Source of the DNA: Cristatella mucedo
Lineage: Eukaryota > Bryozoa > Phylactolaemata > Cristatellidae
Direction: 5' to 3'
Assembly (NCBI GenBank): GCA_009760855.2
Contig: WPIO01000047.1
Coordinates: 3,197,501-3,261,500 of the forward strand
Length of the DNA stretch: 64,000 nucleotides
In this document: in pieces, positions 37,061 through 48,065 of the stretch
How the letters are laid out: every line of letters starts with the position of its first letter
Numbering within the stretch: the first letter of the stretch is position 1
Made by a program: the position numbers and the translations under genes
The notes under the pieces: generated by a model
What the model was told of the DNA's origin: nothing
The model's input: the letters and a program-made list of their open reading frames with translations, nothing else
Database searches by the model: none

Positions 37061-37395
37061 AGCTGATACGGCGTCGTTTGTTCATACAGCCGCGTCAGCC
37101 TGCTACGGGCACAATGCTCATAGCAGGCTGTTAATCATAGCCAGCGTATTTACTCTATTACCTAAATACTAAACCCTAAATCCTTAAACCTAAACTATAA
37201 ACCCGAAATTCCCATTTATTGGCTGAGCTAATGCGGCGTCGTTTGTTCATACAGCCGTGTCAGTCTGCTATGGGCACAGTGTTCATAGCAGGCTGTTCAA
37301 CGTGGACGCTCGCGACCATGTTGAACAGTCTGCTATGAGCCCTGTGCCCTTAGCAGACTGACACGGTTGTATGAACAAAAGACGCCGTATTAGCT
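37061..37395. mobile_element. Fold-back element with 80-bp arms
   Basis: Three copies of one ~80-bp unit. Copy 1 (37061-37132) and copy 2 (37226-37305) are direct; copy 3 (37316-37395) is inverted. Copies 2 and 3 pair over 80 bp with 8 mismatches and no gap around a 10-nt loop (37306-37315). Each unit also contains its own small stem, CAGYCTGCTAT/ATAGCAGRCTG. The outer ends AGCTGATACGGCGTC and GACGCCGTATTAGCT form terminal inverted repeats, so the whole 335 bp looks like a non-autonomous DNA element. Function unknown. Confidence 0.8.
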
Positions 37396-38897
37396 GTGGG
37401 GCGTCCTGACCAGCGCAACAATTTTGCAAAAACCGAGCCGCATGTCATCGCGTAAACGTCACTCGCGTAACGTCGGCTAGCCTTGAGCTTGAGGCTGGGT
37501 GAGTCCGAAATGTCGACGCGGCTTCGATAACAAGACCTGCGTCAGTTTCTCGAATGTCCGGCTAACCGCGTGCGATTCCCTGCTGCATGCAATAAATGGC
37601 AGCCGTTCACCCGTGAAAAGCGACGCGATGCTACTTCGGCGTCGAGCTCCGACATTTTGGCGGTACAATAAGAAAAATCGTCTTTAACGGGTAGCTGCAG
37701 TTACACGTCCAGCTGCCAAAGAATTTCAACGTGCCGAGCTTAAAGAAGCGCGCGAAACTCGTGCATGTTAATTACGACTCCGCTGACGGTCGCTGCCGTC
37801 GCCTCACTAGCCGGACCAGTGCACCGCCCGGCTCAACTCGGTCGACCGCCAGCAGCGACTGTAGCATCTATAGCGACCATTTCGCGAGTCAGCGTAAGAG
37901 CCTGAGAAGTAATGCGAGAGTGGAGACGAATCGGGAATGAATCCAGCGGATTAGAGAGTTAGAATCGCTGTCTTTGAAACTCGGACAAACTTCGGTCACT
38001 CAATTAATTCAATCGGCCTCGTTCTCTTTGAATTCGAATTCATTATTTTTTGAAAAAAGGGATCGGTCAAAGTAAAACTTGCAGCCGGCCTTACGTTGCG
38101 TTTCCCTGCACGCGCGAAAGTTAAAATGGACAAAATTGGAAGGAAAACTTGGCGCTTTTCCCTAAAAATTGGTCCATCCTGCAATCTAAGGAGTACCTCA
38201 AAAACTGCCTACACGAGCTTCTACGTTTAATCGCTGTGAGGGCGGCGCCCGGTGCCGCTCAGCGCTCATAGGCCGTGGAACGAACCCCGCCAGAAAAGGA
38301 GCGCCGGTGCTATTTCAGTGCCAGCTAATACGGATAAAATTGAACGGCGATCCTCGCTGCACACCGAACGAATCGCAGGACTCCTTGCACGGCCGTTCCT
38401 ACTTGATCTCTGCTTCGGAGCTGTCACCTGTGCACCAGCTACTCTGGTTCGGCGCCTCGGAGCTGCCAGATGCAGCTCTGCATCGGACGGCATCAAATGG
38501 ACTGCTTGAGCTCTTAAATCCACAAATGTCAATGAAAATAATTTAATAATTTTTATATGTGGCTACAACACGTCTTTCATAGTTGAAATTAAACATTGAA
38601 TTGCACGTTGAATAATGAAATAGTGACGAGAAGGCTTTTGATCAGCATACTATTTAATCAGGTGTGTAACAGCTACGGAGATTATCTCTCGATGGAACGG
38701 ATGAAAATGGAGAGCCTGACCTGGCGGCAGTCGGTCTAAGTGACCGTCTGGCACCCGGTGAGTCACTGCGGCTGTGTCTTAAAGCATCTTTACACCTACA
38801 TGCATGGTCTTTAATTTTCCAACTGAGCGGTTCCGTGGTTCCACCTCCAAAGATTTTTCCCTGGGTCGATTGCGTCTCCATCATTTAGATGATTTGG
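37396..38897. other. Unassigned sequence
   Basis: Frames of 60-90 codons on both strands, none recognised. AT-rich near 38000-38100 and 38530-38650. Confidence 0.4.
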
Positions 38898-39090
38898 GTG
38901 GGCCGCGACGGCACACTAGGTAAGGCGGTTGATTTTCACAGCCTCGGTTCCGAGGTTGTGGGCTCAAATCCTGCGGTGGGTGATTCTTTATCGCCGCTGC
39001 AAGTGGCGGTGATAGCCGTAAAGGCTCTTCTGTCGCTTTTTAAAAAAGGCTGCTAAGTCAGCCAGTATTTATTTATTTATTTAATCCGCG
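38898..39090 (+). mobile_element. SINE-A copy, near full length
   Basis: CACACTAGGTAAGGCGG (A box), GTGGGCTCAAATCCTGCGG (B box), GGCGGTGATAGCCGTAAAGG, AAAGGCTGCTAAGTC, and TATTTATTTATTTA tail. Confidence 0.9.
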
Positions 39091-39387
39091 AAGGAATGGC
39101 TGGCAGAGGCCTCTCAGCAGGCCGAAACTCTGTTGAACTGGTGAACTGAACTAGTGAACTGTTGAACTCTGGTAAACTCATCGCCGAAGATCTGGGAAGC
39201 AAGTCCCCGCGCAAGTAAGCTACTCATTCAATGCTGCCCTAGGCTGCATTCACTATTTGCTAGTCCTACTGTCCTGTAGGTGCTTCTTACTTCCTCTTTA
39301 GAATAGGTTGCTAATGCACGTAGCCTTACATGTACTCTTCAACTGGTTCGCAACTCTATCGACGCGGAGATAAAAACTACTTGCCAC

Positions 39388-39390
<3 letters not shown>
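39091..39390. other. Unassigned sequence
   Basis: Nothing recognised. Confidence 0.4.

Positions 39391-39448
<58 letters not shown>
39391..39448. repeat. (GA)n microsatellite
   Basis: Perfect GA for about 58 bp. Confidence 0.97.
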
Positions 39449-39450
<2 letters not shown>

Positions 39451-40989
39451 TTTATTCCGCGACTGAGCCAATTGATACCGGTCAACAGTTTGGAATTGTA
39501 AGACGCTATCTTCCAGTGAATCAGCAAAGCTAACAGAAAATAATACGAGCGATTGATTGAGTGTATATACCTTCCAGACCAATTTTTTGACACGGTCAGC
39601 TGTATGTCGCTTTGACTCGAGGAAGAAATCAAGAGCCAATCAAAGTTTTAATGGAGAACAATCATACCTGGTGCCAACTAATTTACAAAGAGCTTTCACA
39701 AGAAATTTTATCATTTAAGAACTTCTAAACTAGTAAAACTGAGTTTCGGGTAAATTGACGCTATTGCTCATAATTTTTAATAAGTTTCCAGGAATCTACA
39801 AAGAATTTCTTTAAAGAATCTTGAACGTCGTAAATTTTCAAAATGATTTTCCCGCGGTTTTTCGCAGGTACACGCTAGTTTTACAATATTTGCTTTGAAA
39901 CCCTCTGAAAACTTTGACGTCATTAGTTCTTTAAATTAGATTTAAGCTAAAATTAAACTCACCAAATTATTGTAATCTTTCTCGACACCCTGAGGTATAT
40001 AACGCACAGCCAGACGCACGCCGACTCAAACATTACTTGATTACAGTGCTCGACAAATATGCGAGCAGCCAAACTTCTAAAGCGTCCTAAAATATTACTA
40101 AAGAATACATCATAGGCATAACATTGGAAGTTAGAAGAACAATACGACATGTCATGCGTGGAATGTGAACCCATCGATTTCGAGCGCATAGGCGTGAGCG
40201 ACAAAAGCTCACTCGCTGCGATCGACTAACTTTGCAAGCCATCGGTAATAATTGGCTGCTATGCTCCCCCCCCCCCCCGCTTGTCCGCCAGCGCCGACGC
40301 GTCCTGAGAAAGAGACAGTCTCTTCTACAAGACTTTCCCTTTCGATCCGGTCGGCTACGGAAATGTTCAAATGTCGGTTTCGCTGCGAGCCACTCCCACT
40401 TTTCCAATACCGGCATCGTGCATCGCACGACCGTTGGACTGGCGACGAGCATTTATCCGCAAATAATCTAGCAGCGCCCGAGCTCGCGGCAAGTGCTCGG
40501 GTCGTCGGCCCCGTCATTAGCCAGCGCTCTGGGTTGGCTGCCGCTGGCGAGCGACTAGGACTACGTAACTTTTCCTGTGTGGTTCCCCCCCCCCCCACCA
40601 CCAGGATCGAAGCAGATCCGACCGATCATAGAAGAGCCTCAGTGGCACGCGTCTACTGGCACGCCGAAGCTGAGGGAGCGGGCGCGTGGCACGACGTGGA
40701 CAGAGTTAGGGTGGCCCTAGCTAGTCAGCACGATGCTGCTGGCTAGGCACGCTTCGGTACCGCAGGCAGCCTCACGGCCGCGTGCCGGCGAGCCATGGCG
40801 GCTGAGGAAAGGCGAGGCGGGCGATGGCTTATATCGCCATGCACTCCATGCCTCCCGCATGCGACTGCACAAAGCCTCAAGCAGTTGCGGGCGATACGCT
40901 ACATAGTTTTCTAACTAAAGCGAACTCGAAGCCTAGACGGCATTCAGTGCGCGTACGGCATCCACGCCGCACTTCGCCTCACTCAACAA
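39449..40989. other. Unassigned sequence, AT-rich then GC-rich
   Basis: AT-rich to about 40130, then CpG-rich with C13 (40266-40278) and C12 (40585-40596) runs. A 164-codon plus frame (40252-40746) starts within the C run and is not recognised. Confidence 0.4.
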
Positions 40990-42250
40990 AATAAAAGGGA
41001 GGAGGAAATTTAGGTCTAGAGAAAAATCGTCGATGAAGCGAGTGGCATGGAAGTAGCAGTGAAGGGTGACGGTAAAGGGTGTGCCGCAGTCGGCAGCAGG
41101 AGAATATGTGTCGCTTCATTAGAATGGGAACGACTGCCATTAAGCGAATGAGCGGATCAGCTAATTTATTTTCCATAGAGGACCTGGAGGTGAGAGTACG
41201 CTGAAACGGATGCAGCACTTCAGCTAGTATGAAGGAACTAAGCCATGGAGAGTCTTGTGCGTCAGAATATGAATTGTACGCTGTATCCGTTGATCAACCT
41301 GGAGCCATCCAAGCTCTTTTAGCAAAGGAGACACCTGGCTGGACCTCTAAGATGTGTTAACCAACTTTAATGTCGTATCCATTTCTAGTTGAAAAGGCTT
41401 GATGAATTTTTTGGTAGGCCAGCCAGAAGTAAATTGCAGTAGTTCAGTCTAGTTAGAACTAGGAGCTAGTTTGATCTCTAGCCAGCCACCGTATTAAAGT
41501 GTACCTTATCTTTAACAGGGATCTTATATGATCACAAGCTGGGGACACAACCTTGATGAAAATTGTAAACGGCAAGCAGTTTTAAAAAAGACACTTTAAA
41601 AGTCGCGTAAGTTATTACTGTCACACTACAGAACATGGCAACTAGAATAGCTAAGTCTCATAGTCCAACCATAAGTAAGCTGTTCTGTGAATGGGCCCTG
41701 AGTCTTAGCCCATGAGGTAAGGTGCACGCTCTTCACGACTCAGTTCCTCGGTTTGAGTCCTGCTATGTGGAATTCTTTATTGTCCACTGTAAGTGGTCGT
41801 GATAGCCGTGAAGGCTCTTCTGCCGCTATATAAATGAGGCTGTTAACTAAGCTTTCAAAAATGGGAGTTGGGTTTTATCTTCTTGCAGCTTAAGAAAATG
41901 GCCGACATCCATATCGAATGACCGAAAGGCATATATTCAGTTTATCAGTCGCTGGAGTCAATTCCGATGGTTTAAGTGCCAATTACAGCTGGATATCGTT
42001 ATCGTGAAATGGTTGACGATCCCGTGGGCACGAAACATTTTTCCGAGACGCTCTCTATAAATGAAGATTAGCAGAGAAGCTAGGATCTGACCCTTGTGGA
42101 GTTTCACACGTGACCGGTCTGCAGGATGAGACACGACCGCCACGCGACACTCACTGAGCACGGCTGGAAAAGTACGATTCGAACCACGCCAGAACCTCAT
42201 CCGCCCGATCGATCGCGATTTCTGTCGGTCAGGTAGGACATGGTTACTAT
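40990..42250 (-). mobile_element. LINE-2f copy, interrupted by SINE-A
   Basis: Matches the 8660-11215 copy: TATCCGTTGATCAACC near 41285, TTAGCAAAGGAGAC near 41318, GGCCAGCCAGAAGTAAATTG near 41416, then after the SINE the RT part (ATATCGTTATCGTGAAATGG, where YADD is lost, and GACCGGTCTGC). Badly decayed frames. Confidence 0.75.
41695..41862 (+). mobile_element. SINE-A copy inside LINE-2f
   Basis: CATGAGGTAAGGTGC, TTTGAGTCCTGC (B box), GTCGTGATAGCCGTGAAGG, CGCTATATAAATGAGG. Confidence 0.75.
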
Positions 42251-43230
42251 GGGGCGGGTGGCCGAAAAATAATCATGGGTAGAGACGTGATGAAAGCGTC
42301 GTCGTATCCGTGGGCAGTAGAGGAGAAGGTAGAGTAGCAACAACCCACCATCACTCCCTGGCAAAGGAGCTAGCACGTTTAGCTTCCTAAGCGATACAGC
42401 CGTGTTTGCTTTAATATTTATATCTACGGCGTAATCGGGCGGTGCATGCAAGTGAAGTGCAAAAAGCTCCACAGGCTATCGATGGCGATTGTGGCGATAG
42501 CGTCGGCCTGACGCACAGGCCTCGGCTCCTCGGGGCGAAGTTGGCCTCTCTCGCCCGCTCGTTAAGCCGCCGTCTCGAAAACCGGAAGCCGGGGAGAGGC
42601 TCTCTGAGTCACGAGACTAGCCGAGGGGCCCCCTCGCATCGCGGCAGGCCGGCCGGCCGGCGAGGGCTCGCCCTAGCTCCCCTGGCGTCGCTGCCACGAC
42701 GCGTTTGCAAACAGCCGCCTGGCCAGCGCGTCTGAAGCCTCGGGCGCCCGCGCCCGGACAATTGCCCCTCCGCGAAACGGCCGGGTATTTTGTTAGAGCA
42801 CCTGTTTGCTTATCGCGAATAAATTTGCTTTCGGCATCGAGGACCCAGGCAGAAATAGTAGCGTGCCTTTACTGCCAGGCCGGTTCCAGCTGCGCCGCGC
42901 CGTCGGTCATCGGCCGCCACCAGCCGTCGCAGACGCGTAGCCAGCGTCATGCTTCTGCCGAAAGATGACAGGCTCGAGCCGCCGCCGCGTCGTTAGATAC
43001 GGATGACGCGCTGCCAGCCGGCTGCTCTACGCTGGGAGCAGCAGCCGAGGAGCCGGAACAAGCCGGCGAGCAATAGGACGACGGGCGCCGGCGACACAAG
43101 TGGCTGAAGAGCTCCGTGTTTCGGCAAATGTCTCGCAGACAATCCCAACGCAGCACGGTTACTGAAGCAGCATGCTAGCTCGGCAATGACCGTTATGACC
43201 AAACTACACCATAGGAAAGGCGAAAGTATA
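42251..43230. other. CpG-rich unassigned block
   Basis: 42480-43150 is one of the most CpG-rich stretches (for example GGCCGGCCGG at 42650). No recognised coding sequence. A regulatory island is possible but unsupported. Confidence 0.4.
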
Positions 43231-43309
43231 TATGTGTGTGTGTGCTCTCGCGCGTGTGTGTGTGTATGCGTGTGGGTGTGTGTATGCGTGTGGGTGTGCG
43301 TGTGTGGGT
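43231..43309. repeat. (GT)n microsatellite, left of an inverted pair
   Basis: Impure GT with GCGTGTGGGT variants. Confidence 0.95.
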
Positions 43310-43383
43310 ACACGGCATTTCTCCCGTTCTCCTCTCTCTTTCTCGCTCTGTCAAAATCAATAGCTATCATGACTTTTCACGAA

Positions 43384-43392
43384 TACACACAC

Positions 43393-43442
<50 letters not shown>

Positions 43443-43479
43443 GCACACACACACACACACACACGCGCGCGCACACACA
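43384..43479. repeat. (AC)n microsatellite, right of an inverted pair
   Basis: AC with GCAC interruptions, the reverse complement in type of the GT array 74 bp upstream. Confidence 0.95.
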
Positions 43480-44269
43480 TCTACATGGGCGTATGCTTAC
43501 AAGCGCACCATGTCGCGTCTAGGCCCGATTGCTGCATCTCTCCCATTCGCTCGCACCCCGTGGTCCAAAAATGTTCGCCCTGTCACCTAATCCATTTTTT
43601 GAACATTTCTAATCCGAATTATATATTAATATCACATTTTTAAATTTTATCTTATTGTCGCGCAAATTTGGCTTGTGCATTATACTGAGATCACCATTGT
43701 TGTGGTGCTGCACAGGTTACTCTACCAGGTTTCCTAGCATGGAGACCTAGGGGAAATATAGAGGCAGTCGCTTATGACGATTGCATTGTACCTGAAGCAA
43801 ACGAAAGTTAGATGTGTCACTTCGCAGCCCTTCACTTACACGACGTGCAATCAGCAGTTTGTAGCGATTAATCTAGCAACTCGATCATCATGTACTGCAG
43901 CATGTTGCCGTGCCATTCACAGTTCTGACCAATTAACCCTAGTCGCAGGACACTTTGGATGGTCATTTGAGACAGAACCTTACACACTGGACTCATCAGC
44001 AGCCTACGATTGGACCCAGACGCTTCTCTCAGGACATGTTGATTCTGCACACATCAAATTCTATCGGATGCTCATACAAACTTATCGAGAAAAAACCAAA
44101 CGAACGTGCTTAATTCTGTCTTACCACTAGAGTGGCTACTAGAGCTAAGGGCTGAACCCTTCACGAAGGGAATCTAAGAGAAACGGGCTGCTCGACTGCC
44201 ACCATAGAACCTGGTAGTAAACCTGGGCCGCCAAGTATCGAAGGACTTTTTGGATGGGAATTGCATCGC
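43480..44269. other. Unassigned sequence
   Basis: The plus frame 43774-44130 (118 codons) has no recognised motif. Confidence 0.4.
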
Positions 44270-44458
44270 AAAAGTGAGCCGTGATGGTGCACTAGGTAAC
44301 GCGGTTGCTTTCACGACCTCGGGACCGAGGTCGTGGGTTCGATTCCTGCGGTGGGCGATCCTTTATCGCCACTGCAGACGGTGGTGATAGCCGCAAAGGT
44401 TCTTCTGCCGCTATACAAAAAGAGGCTGTTTAATTGGCCAGGATTTATTTATTTAAGA
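44270..44458 (+). mobile_element. SINE-A reference copy
   Basis: Best preserved. A box TGGTGCACTAG at 44285-44295 and perfect B box GGTTCGATTCC at 44336-44346, with a palindromic CGACCTCGGGACCGAGGTCG between them. The body GGTGGTGATAGCCGC and CTATACAAAAAGAGGCTG leads to a TTTATTTATTTA tail. The head is tRNA-like, and its long arm between the boxes suggests a Leu- or Ser-type tRNA ancestor. No LINE-1f tail is present. Confidence 0.9.
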
Positions 44459-44872
44459 AGCTGAAAAATGAAGGGTGGGAGGTGCTAGCTTATAAAACTC
44501 TAGGCAATTTTAAGTTTAGTTATATACATTAATGAAAAACTCCTGCTCAGTAATCTTCTGAGACAGAACTGGTACGGCAATTGTCACCATTCGTTGAGGA
44601 AAAGTACGAGCAGACGAGTGGTTTTGAGTGAACTCAGATAGCTTGTACGACTGCAAATACGGGGCCCTTACGAAAGAAAGGTGGCGCTGGCAGTGGGACT
44701 TTCGAGTGAGCGCAGGGGCTAGCTGAGCTCTACGATCGGTACGTCCGTGTGCAGGGTACGACAATCAACGCTTTCGTAGAACAACGCATTCAGCCACTCT
44801 ATACCCACTCACACCAACCCAGAAAAGTAAGTGCAATAGCTAGATGCGACTGGTTTAACCCATTCATTGCCC
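44459..44872. other. Unassigned sequence
   Basis: Nothing recognised. Confidence 0.4.
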
Positions 44873-45030
44873 AGCTTGTTTGGCCTTGCGGTTAAGGTAG
44901 TCGGCCCAACCAAGGTCAAGGAGATCGTAGTTTTTGACCGAGGTCATGGGCTCGAACCCCGTTGCATTGAATCGCCTGAATAAGCTTTCTTAGGGTGCTA
45001 CACAAAAGAATTATTTATTAATAATTATTT
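44873..45030 (+). mobile_element. SINE-B copy with an internal insertion
   Basis: TTGGCCTTGCGGTTAAGG (A box), an extra AAGGAGATCGTAGTTTTTGA between boxes, GGCTCGAACCCCG (B box), CTTTCTTAGGGTGCTACAC and an AT-rich end. Confidence 0.8.
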
Positions 45031-45541
45031 AGATTCCCATAGCGGGGTAGATTAGATAATCTAACACGAATGCACCAAAGCATGTGCTGGTCCCTGGCCA
45101 CGCGACAAGTTATTGAAAGCGAAGCCACTAGGGCGCGTAGAAGTTGCTGCTGCCGTGCTAGGTATGGCGGCATGGTTGAAGCTTGAAAATATTCTCAAGA
45201 ATGACTATTGATGAGCTACATATACATTCCAAATACGTTGGTGCAACCACAGTTCTTCAAGGTAGAATCTAAAAGCTGGCTACCACTCTTTTCAGTATGA
45301 CCACTGACAACCGAGCTAGGAATCAGTCCTGATTTACCTAGCAGAAGCTTTCGACGCAATCGATCCCAAGATCCAAGACGTAGTGGTGAAGATAATAGCG
45401 CTAGAGGTATCCAGAAGGCTCGGGCATAGTTTTAGTTAAACCATCTTGACTGTATGTTTCATATTTGTGCAGCGGACCTGCCGATTTCGGCTACAAAATA
45501 GTCAGCTCTGACACCAGGCTGCTCTCGAAACAGTACCTCAA
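45031..45541 (+). pseudogene. Unassigned; possible RT motif-A scrap near 45329
   Basis: One frame reads LIYLAEAFDAIDPKIQD, resembling RT motif A of non-LTR elements (x-AFDxxDxxI). It is short, lacks the flanking motifs I would expect, and follows a stop, so this is a weak call. The rest is unassigned. Confidence 0.3.
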
Positions 45542-46400
45542 TTATAATAATAATAATACATCTGTACAGCACCCTCAGAGAACTTAGCCTCTTTCTAGGA
45601 TATGTATATATGCTGCAAAAAAAGCATGGTCATATGGTTAATGGTATCGTGCATAGTGTCAAAAAGCATAGCACGTTTAGAGGTGACATGCACAGGGCAT
45701 GCCAGCATATGAAGATTGTCGATGGCGGCATGCACGGTTTCAGCACGCATACGCACACAAATGACGAATCTCACTAAATTCTTCGATACAGGTGCGTTTT
45801 AGCTTCTTTTTAAATGCTATTGAAGCTGGGCATGTTCTGGCGTCAGTTAGGAGTACCTGGCTTTGGGATTATTCGAACTAAAGTTTCCAAAAGATTTGAG
45901 GTTCGTACAATGTATAGCTAAACGATTAGAGTCACACAAGTTAGTGGTACTATGCCTAGCCTGGTAAAGGAGTTGATCTGATAGGTAGGCAGGAGCCAGA
46001 GAATGAAGGGACATAGAAGTGAGTGACAAAACCTTGAAGTCTATGCACTGCTTGACTAGGGTCAGTGCAATTCGGCAAACAATTTCGCGATGTGACAGCT
46101 GCGACGCTCACGACAGACAAGCCTAGCTGCAGAGTTTTGCACCAACTGTAAGCGCCCGATTGCACAGGCTGGTATACTAGCAAGCAGTGAGCTGAAGAAG
46201 TCGAGACGGGGTGCTAAAAATTAATGGATAAATTTGTATTTAGCATTCCTGTTTAAGCGAGCCCAAATGCTGTGTAGCTGGAAGTAGGCAGACTTGAATG
46301 AGGAGCTGATGTGGTCGTCTAACGAAAGGTCACTTTGGAACATGACACCTAGATCTCGTGCAGATGCAACGGGAGGTATGCTGGCTGGGACGCTATAGTT
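45542..46400 (-). mobile_element. LINE-1f copy, thumb to 3' end
   Basis: Tail at 45542-45620 (stem decayed on one side), 3' UTR, then inverted thumb: TCTGATAGGTAGGCAGGAGCC, AAGCCTAGCTGCAGAGTTTTG, and GTCGTCTAACGAAAGGTC near 46315. Confidence 0.8.
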
Positions 46401-46764
46401 TTTTTTAGGCCTACTGCATTATATAGCAGTGCCATGTTGAAGACACTCGGACGTTCTAACTTGTCATCCATGTTCCTTCGAATCACAGAAATGATTGATT
46501 AACTGTACTCGTATCAAAGCGAGTGAGTTCCTAGATGTGATCAAACTCCGCTACAACTGAAGATTACGACAAAACCAAACGGCTTACCGTAAAAAAAATG
46601 AACGAACAGCTGGCATCCATGTCCTTAACTAGAGGTGCCCGTAGTAAGAGCTATCGTCGAATGCCTGTAATGTGGGCAATCCCACGTGACATCCCCTGGA
46701 TCTTTGACATCTTTACTTATAGGAATATTGTTTCCACGAATAGCCAACATCCCTGTCTAGAATT
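46401..46764. other. Unassigned sequence
   Basis: Nothing recognised. Confidence 0.4.
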
Positions 46765-48065
46765 AGGAGCCTAAGCGGCTTTCGGTATGCATTCGGTAGC
46801 CAAGAGACTTCATCTCACGCAAAAAAGAGAAAGTGGGAAGCACAGCAGAGTCAGGAGAGCAGTTGAGGTAGTATCATGGAAGTAGCGCCTCAGGACCGCT
46901 GAAAATAATGAGCCATAGTCGGCCGCAGGAGAGTAGTTATCGTTGCGTAAGAATGGTGGAAGTGTGTTCCACAGTCTAGACCTGCAGAGCTAAAGCTTCT
47001 GTCGCCAACAGCCTATAAGCGGAGGAATGGAACAGCTAATTTATTTTCCATACAGGACTTGAGGGCGCGAAGAGGCTGAAACTGGTGCAGCAGTTCAACT
47101 AGTAATAATAATAATAATAATAATTCACTTGATAAAGCGCCCTCAGAGAACTTAATCTCTCTCTAGGCGCTTTACATTTGCTGTAAAGTGAAATGCAATT
47201 GAATGGTGAGTAATATCATGCTTGAAAAACAAACAAAATGAATAATATGGTTAGGGGTGACATGCACAGGGTCAGCATGCAAATGTTGTTAGTGGCAGCA
47301 TGCACAGTGTCAGCACGCATAAGCACATCAAGGACGAATCACAGGGACCCACTAAATGCTGTCCTAAATAGGTGTGTATTTAGGTTCCTTTTAAATGTGG
47401 TCAGGTCAGGGGATGTTCTGACGCAGGTCGGGAGGGAGTTCCAGCTAGGTATGAAGGAGCCAAGCCGTGGCGGGCCTTGTGGGTCAGCGTAAGAACCTTG
47501 CTCTGAATCTGTTGATCAACCGGCAGCCATCCTAGCTCTGTTGGCAAAGGAGACTCGTGATCAAATCTCCGGGACTTGGAAACTAGCCTTTCAGCCATGT
47601 TCATAGCTAGCTGCAGTGGCCTAGTTGCTTTTTTGGTAGCCCAGCCAAAAGAGAATCACGATTATCAAGCCGAGACAGAACTAAGGAGCTAGTTAAATTT
47701 TTTGCAAGCCACTGTGGAAGACAGCTCCTAATCTTAGATAGTGATCGGACGTGATGACTAGCTGTAGAAGCAGTCTTGTGAATAAAGATTTGAAACTTTA
47801 GGCAGCTGTCGAAAACGACACCTTAACTTCGAGCACCTGGTAATGGTCGCCCAACAGCAAAACCTATTAGAAGAGCAAAGTCATTTAATCCAGCCACACG
47901 CTTAGGGTGTCCTATGAGCAGCAGTTCGCTTTTATCGTCCCTTAGTTTCAAGGAATTTTCCGACATCCAGGATCGAATATCGGAGAGGCAAGCATTCAGT
48001 TTATCAGTTGCTGCAGCAGATTCCGACGGTTTGAATGACGAATACAGCCGAGTATCGGCATCATA
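46765..48065 (-). mobile_element. LINE-2f copy, split by LINE-1f
   Basis: 3' part 46765-47101 (CTAAGCGGCTTTCGGTATGC, TTATTTTCCATACAGGAC, ACTGGTGCAGCAGTTC). It resumes at 47449 (TATGAAGGAGCCAAGCCGTGG) through the thumb (CCAGCCAAAAGAGAATC) to CCGAGTATCGGCATCATAAA, where the motif C Asp codons are damaged. Confidence 0.8.
47102..47448 (-). mobile_element. LINE-1f 3' end inside LINE-2f
   Basis: (AAT)n, perfect stem-loop tail, full 3' UTR (GTGACATGCACAGGGTCAGC) and the end of the ORF (GGATGTTCTGACGCAGGTCG). The host site is intact in the copies at 9090 and 41190 (CAGCTAGT-ATG). Flanks CTAGT and CTAGGT look like a target duplication. Confidence 0.85.

Noticed and set aside
44270-44350. Genuine tRNA gene
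   Set aside because: The boxes are excellent, but the same head recurs with a constant 3' body in at least seven places, and the acceptor ends do not pair. It is a SINE.
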